The notes below the pieces were generated by a model. It did no database searches. It saw nothing but the letters and a program-made list of their open reading frames with translations, and was not told the origin of the DNA. Positions 33,666-41,916 of a stretch of 64,000 nt of DNA are shown piece after piece. Both the position numbers and the translations under genes were made by a program. The stretch's first letter is position 1; each line of letters begins with the position of its first letter. The stretch lies in assembly GCF_051013375.1 (NCBI RefSeq), contig NZ_CP142125.1. The stretch is one strand, 5' to 3'. This stretch comes from Kordia algicida (GTDB taxonomy: Bacteria > Bacteroidota > Bacteroidia > Flavobacteriales > Flavobacteriaceae).

Positions 33666-34670
33666 ATGAGTATACAGATTTTTAATTTGTTGGGCATTTC
33701 GCGCGATTCCGTTTTTGAGGAACAGTTATCGTTTGCAGATTATTTGACCGATTTTATCCAAGAAACTGAGACTTCGCATTTTTCTGGAACATTGTTGCCC
33801 GAATCGATTGAAGGTCCCATAAATCCGTGGTTTTTTGCACAGGAATTGTTGTCAAAATCTTCCAAACTTCCGTTTATCGCAATCAATCCTTGTTTTGTGC
33901 ATCCGTTGTATGTGGTGCGGAACTTATATAATTTGTCTACTTTTTACCAACGCCCTATGTACCTCAACTTTATTACGGGCGGTTCGGCAGCAGATTCGAT
34001 GAAGATTTCCGATGTACTTTCAAAGGAAGAAAAATATAATCGCTTGAATGAATTTATCACGATTGTACAGGAATTGCTGACCGCGAATGAAAGCGAAACG
34101 TATTCCTTCAAAGGAAAGTATTATACCTTAGATAATATCGTTTTTAAAGGTTCGTTGCCTGCACAGTTGCAACCTGTGTTTCATATTGCGGGAAGTTCGG
34201 AGTTTGCACAACAGTTGCTACAGCAGAAAAAAATGATACAGTTAAAAATGGGCGAAAGTTTGTCTAAATTGTCTTTGAATGCGTCTCAAAAGATCAGCTA
34301 TCATTTTGGAATTATTACACGTGAAACGACAGAGGAAGCGCAAGAAGTGTTGAAATTTTTCAGCAAAAAAGATCGAAAACGAAGTATTTTACAACAGATT
34401 TCCATTAAGCAATCACAATCGGTTTGGAAGGAAAGTGTGTATAAATGCTATAAAGCTTCCGAAGAAGATACCGTGTACAGTTTGCAACCGTTTGTAAATG
34501 GCTATTCGGATGTTCCTTATTTGGTAGGCAGTTATGAAGACGTTTCAACTTATATACAAACCTATATTGAGAAAGGTGTAGAAAGTTTGATTGTGGAGAT
34601 TCCGAAGACTGGTTTTGACGAAATTCAGCAAATAAATTCTGTGATTCGAAAACTGAATATCACTTCCTGA
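33666..34670 (+). CDS. Luciferase-like (LLM class) flavin-dependent monooxygenase
   Basis: 334 residues. The TIM-barrel LLM signature includes FSGTLLPESI near residue 40, SKLPFIAINPCFVHPLYVVRNLYNLSTFYQRPMYLNFITGGSAADS (about 68-113, with the Y/F-x-N-x-I/V-T-G-G motif that binds flavin) and KYNRLNEFITIVQELL. The family uses reduced FMN and oxygen to hydroxylate a substrate, often one tethered to a carrier protein in natural-product routes. Here it lies directly after an adenylating enzyme and in the same operon as an ACP, which supports that reading. IS copy 2 lies 12 bases past its stop. Confidence 0.88.
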   Translation: MSIQIFNLLGISRDSVFEEQLSFADYLTDFIQETETSHFSGTLLPESIEGPINPWFFAQELLSKSSKLPFIAINPCFVHPLYVVRNLYNLSTFYQRPMYLNFITGGSAADSMKISDVLSKEEKYNRLNEFITIVQELLTANESETYSFKGKYYTLDNIVFKGSLPAQLQPVFHIAGSSEFAQQLLQQKKMIQLKMGESLSKLSLNASQKISYHFGIITRETTEEAQEVLKFFSKKDRKRSILQQISIKQSQSVWKESVYKCYKASEEDTVYSLQPFVNGYSDVPYLVGSYEDVSTYIQTYIEKGVESLIVEIPKTGFDEIQQINSVIRKLNITS

Positions 34671-34728
34671 GCCAACTACATATGACCCGTCCTAAAAAAC
34701 CGTTACAGTTATTTAGGATTAAAAATAG

Positions 34729-35628
34729 TTAAAACACAGATAAGACAGCTGTCTTATCTGTGTTTTTTCTTTTATAGGTTTTTATGTTGACTTTATTTTG
34801 TTTGTGCATCTGTTCTGGAGTTAGCATTTGACATGATAAATGCGGTCTTTTGGTATTATAAACTTTAATACTCTGTTGTACTATTTTCTTCATTAGTTTG
34901 ATGTCTATTTTAGAGGTGCCCATCAAAAACTCTTGTTTCAAGATTCCGTTGATTCGCTCTGCTACTGCATTTTGATATGGATCATAGGATTCTGTCATAC
35001 TACATTTAATATGACTCTTAGTTAATATTCTTTGATATTGATTACTACAATATTGTAAACCTCTATCAGAATGATGTATTAGCCTTTCCTTGGGATATTT
35101 TCTGTTTTTAACAGCTTGCTTTAATGCTTTTATAGAACTATCTACTGCCAAGGTATTTGATAGATAATACCCAACGATCATCTTAGAATATGCATCTGTA
35201 ATAAGCGATAAATACATGGGATTAGCTCGATTACCTACATAGGTAATATCTGCTACCCAAACTTGTTCTGGTCTGTTTACATCTAAATTCTCTATTACAT
35301 TGTTATGTTTTCTAAACCGATGATGAGAGTTAGTAGTGATATGATAGCTCCGCTTGGGTTTAATCAACATATGATTTGCCTTTAAAATAGCAAATAAACG
35401 ATCTCTGCCGACACCTAAACTACGTAAAGACTCTTGTAGAATATGATATAACTTCCTTGTGCCAATGCGTGGTTGCTCTATTCTAACAGATTGAACCAGC
35501 TCTATCACATCACTAGCAATACACTGTCGTTTCTCTTTTGAACGTATCGCTCGGTAATATACTTGCCTGCTTACCCCAAGTAACTCACAAGTAGATGAGA
35601 TACTTTCTCTGTAATGTATTCTAAACAT
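34729..35628 (-). CDS. IS3-family transposase OrfB (copy 2)
   Basis: 299 residues, identical in protein sequence to the copy at 13112, with the same DDE residues Asp127, Asp188 and Glu224. The reading frame is intact. It is expressed alone from its ATG or as the OrfAB fusion after -1 slippage at A AAA AAC on the minus strand. The last codons lie in the 34731-34766 palindrome. Confidence 0.94.
   Translation of the reverse strand: MFRIHYRESISSTCELLGVSRQVYYRAIRSKEKRQCIASDVIELVQSVRIEQPRIGTRKLYHILQESLRSLGVGRDRLFAILKANHMLIKPKRSYHITTNSHHRFRKHNNVIENLDVNRPEQVWVADITYVGNRANPMYLSLITDAYSKMIVGYYLSNTLAVDSSIKALKQAVKNRKYPKERLIHHSDRGLQYCSNQYQRILTKSHIKCSMTESYDPYQNAVAERINGILKQEFLMGTSKIDIKLMKKIVQQSIKVYNTKRPHLSCQMLTPEQMHKQNKVNIKTYKRKNTDKTAVLSVF
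34731..34766. terminator. 36-nt perfect palindrome at the end of orfB (copy 2)
   Basis: Identical to the palindrome at 13974-14009. Here it can also stop read-through from the LLM monooxygenase gene on the plus strand. Confidence 0.75.
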
Positions 35629-35633
35629 ATCGA

Positions 35634-36020
35634 TTACTTGGGTTTGGAGTTTTTTCTGATAGGAATATTAAACTCTTTTTCTGCTAAATCAATCATCATA
35701 TCAAACAAAATAGCTTTCTTGTCAGCACGCTCCGCCAGATGTTCTGCACGAGCCTTCTGCTTTTCTAACAGTTTGATTTTTTCTTCTAATTCTAAAATCT
35801 TTTGTTCTGGAGTCTTTGTCATAGAAAGTGGAGTTTGATTATGCCAATCAAAGTTACCATATTTTTTTAACCAAGTTCTGATGGTAGATCCAGATTGTAT
35901 ACCATACTTTGATAAGACTTGTGAGCGTGTCAGTTTGCCCTGTTCAATCTCTTGAACTACTTGGAGTTTAAAAGATAATGAATAATCTTTTTGAGTACGT
36001 TTTACATAATTTGTTTTCAT
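35634..36020 (-). CDS. IS3-family transposase OrfA (copy 2)
   Basis: 128 residues, identical in protein sequence to the copy at 12720: helix-turn-helix then leucine zipper. The A AAA AAC slippage site is retained near the 3' end (minus strand). It starts 41 bases inside the left end of the element. Confidence 0.93.
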   Translation of the reverse strand: MKTNYVKRTQKDYSLSFKLQVVQEIEQGKLTRSQVLSKYGIQSGSTIRTWLKKYGNFDWHNQTPLSMTKTPEQKILELEEKIKLLEKQKARAEHLAERADKKAILFDMMIDLAEKEFNIPIRKNSKPK

Positions 36021-36072
36021 TACGCTTAAAATTTAGTGTAACGCTATTTCAGGACGAGACAATATTAAAACA

Positions 36073-36116
36073 AAAAAAGTCTTTGCGAATACATTTATAT
36101 TTACAAAGACTTTTTT
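36073..36116 (-). terminator. Intrinsic terminator of precursor P3, next to IS copy 2
   Basis: AAAAAAGTCTTTG / CAAAGACTTTTTT stem (36073-36085 and 36104-36116) with an 18-nt loop. On the minus strand the tail reads T7-G-TTTT-A, and the IS begins 4 bases later. Confidence 0.85.
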
Positions 36117-36135
36117 ATGTATTTTGTAGTATTAT

Positions 36136-36312
36136 TTACCTTTGCGGTGTTTTATCAACTGGAGCGCTTGCCAACGTGTGGTCGCAACAACTACAGGTTG
36201 GATCGTCACAATCATCAACTCTATGGTTTAGATTTAAATCTCCTTTAAATCCTCCTAATAGCGTTTCTTTTTCGTGTACTTTAAGTACTTTTATTTTCTT
36301 ATTTGTTTTCAT
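36136..36312 (-). CDS. GG-leader peptide precursor P3, 58 codons
   Basis: A 58-residue gene read on the minus strand (ATG 36312, TAA 36136). The leader MKTNKKIKVLKVHEKETLLGG has the charged start and the double glycine at residues 20-21 and is related to the other GG-leader peptides (compare KVHKET in P5). The core is polar with four clustered cysteines (DDCDDPTCSCCDH) and a Pro/Lys tail, and it has fewer Ser/Thr than P1 or P2. It has its own terminator. The Cys-rich core suits disulfide or thioether crosslinks or metal binding. No maturation genes are adjacent. Confidence 0.65.
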   Translation of the reverse strand: MKTNKKIKVLKVHEKETLLGGFKGDLNLNHRVDDCDDPTCSCCDHTLASAPVDKTPQR

Positions 36313-36490
36313 AATATGAATTTGTTTTAATGGTAATACAACACAATATAGTCATTATTTTAACACCATACGAATTTTCTTTGCGCTTTATGACTCATTT
36401 TCGGCAAAAAAGGTGTTAATCCTGAACACTTTATAGTGCTTTTCTTCCTTTTTGAAATGCAAGAATTAAAACCTGCTTTGCTTTTACCTA

Positions 36491-36575
36491 TTTCCTGCGG
36501 TGCTTTTGATGAAAACCTCCGCTACTTTTCACCTTTTCCTGCGGTGCTTTTGGTGGTTTCCTGCGGTACTTTTTT
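36491..36575. repeat. Tandem repeat of TTTCCTGCGGTGCTTTT, about 22-bp period
   Basis: Four units. Those starting near 36491, 36535 and 36557 share TTTCCTGCGGT(G/A)CTTTT; the one near 36514 is degenerate (CCTCCGCTACTTTT). There are no unique spacers, so this is not CRISPR. Confidence 0.75.
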
Positions 36576-36599
36576 CACATGATGGTGTATTGGTATTAC

Positions 36600-36633
36600 A
36601 AAAAAAGCTGTCTAACTTTTTTAGACAGCCTTT
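36600..36633 (-). terminator. Intrinsic terminator of the 36673-37881 gene
   Basis: GCTGTCTAA / TTAGACAGC stem (36607-36615 and 36621-36629) with a short loop and seven or more T on the minus strand. Confidence 0.88.
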
Positions 36634-36672
36634 TGTATGGAATTTGATGCTAGAATTTATTTTTTACCTCGC

Positions 36673-37881
36673 TTATTCGTAAATACTATATTCAGGAAGT
36701 AAGGTAATTACTTTTCCATCACTTTTGGTAATGCTAAGTTTTTCTCCTTTGTGAAGTAATTCTAATTGAAAATTTCTGAGCGCTACATTGTCTTTAAAGT
36801 CAGCAGCTTTTTTCCCATTGATTTCTATGATTTCATCTCCAAGTTTCAAGTCTTGATTTCCTTTGGTATTTGGATTGTTGTAAATACCGATAATTTTTAA
36901 TTTGTCTTCTAATTTGAAAATAATAACTCCGTGTTTTTTTTCAGGCGAAGTCTTCATTTTGGTTTTTCTAGTACTTAAAATGATTTCATTAGTATTACTA
37001 TTGATGATACAGTTGTAGTTTCGTAACATCTTGTTACCAATACGCGCTCCTCTTTCTGAAGATGTTATAAATAATTTGATAGGATGTGCTAAAATGGTAT
37101 CTCCAATTTTATACGTAAAGTCTTTAATGTAATAGCCAACATCTGGTTTTGACAAACCGCCAACAGACATTCCTGAAACACCTTCATACGTAGCTTTTTT
37201 AGAGTCTTTAAATAATTCTAGCGCATTAATAGTGACTTCAATATCATCACTGGTAGAGCCAAAATCTATTTCGACACCATCTTTAATTCCATTGATTTCT
37301 AGAGAAGTAAACATGGTATTATAATCATTCAATACAAAAGGAATTACTATACCTTCTCCGTTGAATGGTTTTTGAGAAACCACCACATAGTTTTTGTCAA
37401 AGTTAAATTTCCAGTTTAATCGTTTGGTAATTGTTGCCCCCAAAACTCCATGGACTTCATCTCCAAAACCTGCTAACGATTCGATATCAAGCAATAGAAA
37501 AGGAGTTTGTTGTATTGTGTGACTACCTACTGTGATTTCTTTTGCTATTTTCAAATCCATATCTACTTGGTTGTTTACACCATCAGTCGCAGTAATTGTG
37601 TTTGCTTTTGTGTAATCTGTAAGTTGAAGTTTTTTCACCAGATTGCTATCAATTGCGGAAAAAGAGAAACCATTGTCCCACATAAATTTGAGCTCTTGGT
37701 CATTGACTTTCATTTTTAGTACAATCAAGTCATTGACAATCCTGATAGGAATTGTGTCTCTGTTTGTATTTTGAAGTAGTTTACCCTGATTTGCTACTTT
37801 TTTTATTTCCTCATCATTATGCTCTTGAGCCAAGGACGATGTCACAATGAGTGTTAGGATTGATAAAATTATGTATTTCAT
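36673..37881 (-). CDS. Retropepsin-like aspartyl protease with PDZ domain, degenerate active sites
   Basis: 402 residues. The signal peptide ends near residue 18 (TSSLAQ). Two pepsin-like lobes follow (about 40-165 and 180-310), each with a catalytic-type Asp. The usual D-T/S-G reads WDNGFSFSAID in lobe 1 and DFGSTSDDIEV in lobe 2. A PDZ domain lies at about 318-400 (KLGDEIIEINGKKAADF). Related Bacteroidota proteins combine the same domains and are thought to act in the periplasm. The substitution of Thr/Ser after both Asp residues suggests altered or lost peptidase activity. It is a single gene with its own terminator. Confidence 0.75.
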   Translation of the reverse strand: MKYIILSILTLIVTSSLAQEHNDEEIKKVANQGKLLQNTNRDTIPIRIVNDLIVLKMKVNDQELKFMWDNGFSFSAIDSNLVKKLQLTDYTKANTITATDGVNNQVDMDLKIAKEITVGSHTIQQTPFLLLDIESLAGFGDEVHGVLGATITKRLNWKFNFDKNYVVVSQKPFNGEGIVIPFVLNDYNTMFTSLEINGIKDGVEIDFGSTSDDIEVTINALELFKDSKKATYEGVSGMSVGGLSKPDVGYYIKDFTYKIGDTILAHPIKLFITSSERGARIGNKMLRNYNCIINSNTNEIILSTRKTKMKTSPEKKHGVIIFKLEDKLKIIGIYNNPNTKGNQDLKLGDEIIEINGKKAADFKDNVALRNFQLELLHKGEKLSITKSDGKVITLLPEYSIYE

Positions 37882-38052
37882 ATTCTTTTTTAGAGTTTGA
37901 GATGTGTTTAATTGACTTTTGTCAGTAGGATTATATTCTTACTGATTTGAATTTAATCAAAATACAATTTCTCATATTAGTAGTATGCACAAAGATTTTG
38001 TTACGAATTTTGATGTCATTTAATACCAAATCTTTCATGAAATATAAGATAC

Positions 38053-38083
38053 AAAAAAAAGCTCCTCAAATTGAGAAGCTTTT
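38053..38083 (-). terminator. Intrinsic terminator after yidC
   Basis: AAAAGCT-C-CTCAA / TTGAG-A-AGCTTTT stem with one internal mismatch and an A-run that gives a T-run on the minus strand. It lies 24 bases past the yidC stop. Confidence 0.75.
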
Positions 38084-38107
38084 GTGTAATGTATTTACTG
38101 TTGTAAA

Positions 38108-40030
38108 TTATTTTTTACTGTTTGCTTTTTTCTGCGCTTCGGCTTGTTCCATCATTTGCTGCATTTTCTTTTGGAATCTGTTCTGCTTTTTCGGCTTCTT
38201 TTTGTTTTCCTCAATTTGTGCATGAATTTTATCGTTGTCAATGATGTAGTTTTTGATGACTAACATGATTCCGATCGTAATTAAGTTCGATACGAAATAG
38301 TATAAACTCAATCCACTTGCGTAGTTGTTAAAGAAGAATAACATCATTAATGGAGAGAAATACATCATGTATTTCATCATTTTACTCATGTCTGGCATTC
38401 CTTCTTGCGTTGGTTGCTGCATAGAACTCATTTGCTGGCCTGTAGTCATTCGCATATAGAAGAAGATGGCAATAGACGCTAAGATTGGAAATAAACTGAT
38501 GTGATCTCCATATACAGGAATATTGAAAGGCAATTGAGCAATAGTATCGTATGACGATAAATCTTCTGCCCAAAGGAAGCTTTTTTGACGTAATTCAAAC
38601 GCAGATGGGAAGAACATGAATAAGGCATAGAATACTGGAATTTGCATCAATGCAGGAATACAACCTGCCATTGGACTCACGCCAGCTTTACCATATAGTT
38701 TCATGGTTTCTTGCTGCTTTTTCATTGCATCGTCTTTGTACTTTTCGTTGATTTCGTTGATCTCTGGACGAATTACTTTCATTTTTGCCTGTGATAGATA
38801 CGACTTGTACGTAATTGGCGATAGTAATAAACGAACTAAAATTGTCATCACAATAATAGCAATTCCCGCAGGTAAGAACGAACTTAACAATCCGAATAAC
38901 GGAATTAGGAAGAAACGATTGATCCAACCAAAAATTCCCCAACCTAATGGAACGATTTCGTCTAAGTTTCTATCGTATTTGGATAGGATATCATAATCCG
39001 TTGGACCGTGATATAAATCCATGGTGTAATTTAATTCTCCGCCTTTTAATTCTAAAGGAATCGTTGCGCCAAAGTTCTTTAAGAACTCCACATCTTTTTC
39101 TGGCATTTCGCTGTCTACGATGTTTTCTGTTGAGATGGTAGCCGTTTTGAAAGGATCATCTGTCAGTAAGATAGACGTAAAGAAATGTTGTTTGTAGCCT
39201 AACCACGTAACATCGTTTATTTTTTCTTCGTCAGTCGCTTGCCCTAGGTAACTGTCTTTTCCATCGTCGTATTCGTAGTGTAAATCTGTATAACGGTTTT
39301 CATAAGTTACACTTTTTGCATGTCTGAAACTTTTCAGTTTCCACTCCATGTTGATTGGCTGACTTGCGTTGATGACACCATTTAATCCTTGTGAACGAAC
39401 CGAAAAATCAACCATATAATCGTCTTTGATTTCGTATCTGTACTCCAAGTATTTATCTGCAGCAACTTTCAGTTTCATGGAAAGTACTTTGCTGTCTCCA
39501 TTTTCAGAATAGTTCGGTTCAAAAGCTAAATCTTTCGTATTAATTACTCGATTATCAGTCGTTGTCAAGTTCAATCCGAAAGAAGCATTTCCGTCTTTTA
39601 CTAGATATACAGGAAGTGAATCATAGGTTACCAAAGGTTCAAATTCGCCTTTTACCATTTGTCCTTTTACGCGTGCTTCAACAATTTGCCCACCTTTGTT
39701 ACTTATTTTTAAAGAAAGTAATTGGTTTTCAAGCGTAGTTACTTTGTCTGCCGAAACTTTATCAGCGTTGTATCCGAAAGCGCCAAGCGAACTTTTGTAT
39801 TGAGCTACTTGCGTAGAATCGGAAAGATTAAGTATAGTTTCTTTAGTAGCATTTGTTGCTGCTGTTATACTGTCTTGCTTTACAACTTGCTCCATTTTTG
39901 CTTTTTCAGCTTCTGCAGCAGCAATTTCTTCTTCGGTAGGTTTGGTACTGTTATACCAATATACAGCAATTAAGGCAATTAAAGCAAGGCCTATGAATTG
40001 TTTGTAATCAAACTTGTTTTCTTCTTCCAT
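38108..40030 (-). CDS. yidC: Membrane protein insertase YidC
   Basis: Inserts and folds inner-membrane proteins, alone or with SecYEG-SecDF. 640 residues. The N-terminal TM is at about residues 10-26, a long periplasmic P1 domain spans about 50-365, and the five-helix conserved core follows (about 370-605). The core includes the IVMTILVRLLLSPITYKSYLSQAKMK segment with the functional Arg in the groove, and KAGVSPMAGCIPALMQIPVFYALF. The C-terminus is Lys-rich (KKPKKQNRFQKKMQQ), suited to ribosome contact. It lies downstream of pyrG on the same strand, separated by a terminator, and has its own terminator. Confidence 0.96.
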   Translation of the reverse strand: MEEENKFDYKQFIGLALIALIAVYWYNSTKPTEEEIAAAEAEKAKMEQVVKQDSITAATNATKETILNLSDSTQVAQYKSSLGAFGYNADKVSADKVTTLENQLLSLKISNKGGQIVEARVKGQMVKGEFEPLVTYDSLPVYLVKDGNASFGLNLTTTDNRVINTKDLAFEPNYSENGDSKVLSMKLKVAADKYLEYRYEIKDDYMVDFSVRSQGLNGVINASQPINMEWKLKSFRHAKSVTYENRYTDLHYEYDDGKDSYLGQATDEEKINDVTWLGYKQHFFTSILLTDDPFKTATISTENIVDSEMPEKDVEFLKNFGATIPLELKGGELNYTMDLYHGPTDYDILSKYDRNLDEIVPLGWGIFGWINRFFLIPLFGLLSSFLPAGIAIIVMTILVRLLLSPITYKSYLSQAKMKVIRPEINEINEKYKDDAMKKQQETMKLYGKAGVSPMAGCIPALMQIPVFYALFMFFPSAFELRQKSFLWAEDLSSYDTIAQLPFNIPVYGDHISLFPILASIAIFFYMRMTTGQQMSSMQQPTQEGMPDMSKMMKYMMYFSPLMMLFFFNNYASGLSLYYFVSNLITIGIMLVIKNYIIDNDKIHAQIEENKKKPKKQNRFQKKMQQMMEQAEAQKKANSKK

Positions 40031-40058
40031 CTAATCGTTAATTTATACTCATCTTATA

Positions 40059-40088
40059 AAAAGGCATCTACATTGGTAGACACCTTTT
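40059..40088 (-). terminator. Terminator between pyrG and yidC
   Basis: The stem AAAAGG..TCTAC / GTAGA..CCTTTT with a 2-nt internal loop and an ATTG loop ends in a T-run on the minus strand. It lies 41 bases past the pyrG stop. Confidence 0.6.
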
Positions 40089-40128
40089 GTGTTGTTTTGT
40101 TACTCAAAAAAGCAACCATTTTCTATTT

Positions 40129-41763
40129 TTATGCCAAAGTGGCATTTTGTTTTTTTTCTGCAAACACCAACGCTGCTTTTACAAAAGCCACAAATAGTGG
40201 ATGCGGATTTGCTACCGTACTTTTGTATTCAGGATGATATTGTACACCTACAAACCAAGGATGCGAAGGCAATTCGACAATTTCTACCAATCCTGTTTTT
40301 GGGTTCAGTCCTGTAGCAATTAATCCTTCTGCTTCTATTTTTTCTTTGTAATCATTATTGAATTCGTATCTGTGGCGATGACGTTCCAAAATCATATCAT
40401 GTCCGTAAATGTCATGTACTTTGCTTCCTGCTTTGAGTTCACATTCCCAAGCTCCTAAACGCATCGTTCCTCCTTTGTTTTCGATGTTTTTCTGTGCTTC
40501 CATGAGATTGATAACAGGACTTGCCGTTTTTGGATTCATCTCCGTAGAATTGGCGCTATCTAAACCTAATACGTTTCTAGAGAATTCAATCACTGCCATT
40601 TGCATACCTAAGCAAATTCCCAGGAATGGGACATTGTGCTCACGTGCATACTGAACCGCTTTTATTTTTCCTTCTATACCACGATCGCCAAAACCTGGTG
40701 CTACTAAGATTCCATCTAAGTTTTTAAACTTACCAGCAATGGTTTTTTCTGTGATGTGTTCTGAGTGAATAGACTCCACATTGACTTTGATTTCGTTTTC
40801 CGCTCCAGCGTGAATGAACGCCTCAAGAATGGATTTGTATGAGTCTTGCAACTCCACATATTTTCCAACCAAACCAATGGTTACGGTGTGTTTAGGGTTT
40901 TTTAGTTTTTTTAAGAATTGATTCCAACTGGTTAAGTTTGGTGCTTCTTCTTCTATTAAATCTAGTTTCTTTAGAACAACCGAATCCAAACCTTCTTGCA
41001 ACATTAAATTAGGCACATCGTAGATGGTTTTTGCATCGATTGACTGAATGACAGCTTCACGTTTTACGTTACAGAATAAAGCGAGTTTGTGACGCAATTC
41101 TTCTGAGAGTTCATGCTCTGTTCTGCATACCAAAACATCTGCTTTGATTCCGCTTTCCATTAAGGTTTTTACAGAATGCTGCGTTGGTTTTGTTTTTAAT
41201 TCGCCTGCGGCAGATAGATACGGAACTAAGGTTAGGTGAATAACCATTCCGTTGTGTTCTCCTAATTCCCACAAGAGTTGACGAACAGATTCTATGTATG
41301 GTAAAGATTCAATATCTCCGACAGTTCCTCCAATTTCCGTGATAACGATGTCATAGTTTCCTGAGTTTCCAAGAATTTGAATGCGTTCTTTGATTTCGTT
41401 GGTAATGTGCGGAACTACTTGAACCGTTTTTCCTAAGAATTCACCTCTACGTTCTTTTTCTATGACACTTTGATAGATGCGTCCGGTAGTTACATTATTT
41501 GCTTGCGAAGTTGGAACATTTAAAAAACGTTCGTAATGTCCTAAATCCAAATCCGTTTCTGCGCCATCGTCTGTAACGTAGCATTCTCCATGCTCGTACG
41601 GATTTAGCGTTCCAGGATCAACATTGATGTAAGGATCTAGCTTTTGGATGGTTGTTCTGTAACCTCTTGCTTGTAATAATTTGGCTAGTGAAGCCGCAAT
41701 TATTCCTTTTCCCAAAGAAGAAGTAACACCGCCCGTAACAAATATGTATTTGGTGTTTGTCAT
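40129..41763 (-). CDS. pyrG: CTP synthase
   Basis: Converts UTP to CTP using glutamine and ATP. 544 residues from the ATG at 41763; a longer form from 41811 would add 16 residues (MYFCRRIQQQHNTLLR) and cover the promoter box. The synthetase domain has FVTGGVTSSLGKG (8-20) and YINVDPGTLNPYEHGECYVTDDGAETDLDLGHYERF. The glutaminase domain has LDGILVAPGFGDRG, GICLGMQMAVIEF with the catalytic Cys near residue 383, and the HPEYKS His/Glu pair near residue 518. A TACTTTTG box lies upstream. It is single and followed by a terminator. Confidence 0.96.
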   Translation of the reverse strand: MTNTKYIFVTGGVTSSLGKGIIAASLAKLLQARGYRTTIQKLDPYINVDPGTLNPYEHGECYVTDDGAETDLDLGHYERFLNVPTSQANNVTTGRIYQSVIEKERRGEFLGKTVQVVPHITNEIKERIQILGNSGNYDIVITEIGGTVGDIESLPYIESVRQLLWELGEHNGMVIHLTLVPYLSAAGELKTKPTQHSVKTLMESGIKADVLVCRTEHELSEELRHKLALFCNVKREAVIQSIDAKTIYDVPNLMLQEGLDSVVLKKLDLIEEEAPNLTSWNQFLKKLKNPKHTVTIGLVGKYVELQDSYKSILEAFIHAGAENEIKVNVESIHSEHITEKTIAGKFKNLDGILVAPGFGDRGIEGKIKAVQYAREHNVPFLGICLGMQMAVIEFSRNVLGLDSANSTEMNPKTASPVINLMEAQKNIENKGGTMRLGAWECELKAGSKVHDIYGHDMILERHRHRYEFNNDYKEKIEAEGLIATGLNPKTGLVEIVELPSHPWFVGVQYHPEYKSTVANPHPLFVAFVKAALVFAEKKQNATLA

Positions 41764-41800
41764 TCGTAATAGTGTGTTGTGTTGTTGTTGTATTCGGCGG

Positions 41801-41808
41801 CAAAAGTA
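41801..41808 (-). promoter_or_regulatory. -7 box of the pyrG promoter
   Basis: TACTTTTG on the minus strand, 37 bases upstream of the ATG at 41763. It would fall within the longer reading frame, which supports the shorter start. Confidence 0.4.
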
Positions 41809-41916
41809 CAAAGAAGTATTTATAAATAATAAAGGTTGAATAACTATTTTTCAAGTGTATTCAACCTTTGTATTTTTTTCTGATAAAACTGATTATCAGT
41901 GCGCTATGTTTTGCTT

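Larger units (their letters stand above)
34683..36061 (-). mobile_element. IS3-family insertion sequence, copy 2 (1379 bp)
   Basis: Same element as at 12679, in reverse orientation. The 3-bp target duplication is ATA (34680-34682 and 36062-36064). Its orfA end faces the terminator at 36073-36116, with T7-G-T4-A on the minus strand between. It differs from copy 1 at least at one synonymous site in orfB (TTG for TTA leucine, near 34924). It separates the LLM monooxygenase gene from the convergent precursor P3. Confidence 0.95.
36313..36672. other. Intergenic region with period-22 repeat
   Basis: 360 bases. It holds the upstream region of P3, the repeat at 36491-36575 and the terminator at 36600-36633. 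Plus-strand ORFs here are translations of the repeat and are not taken as genes. Confidence 0.5.

Noticed and set aside
36491..36575. Regularly spaced repeats that could suggest a CRISPR array
   Set aside because: The units are contiguous with a period of about 22 bases, there are no unique spacers, and no cas gene is present in the window.
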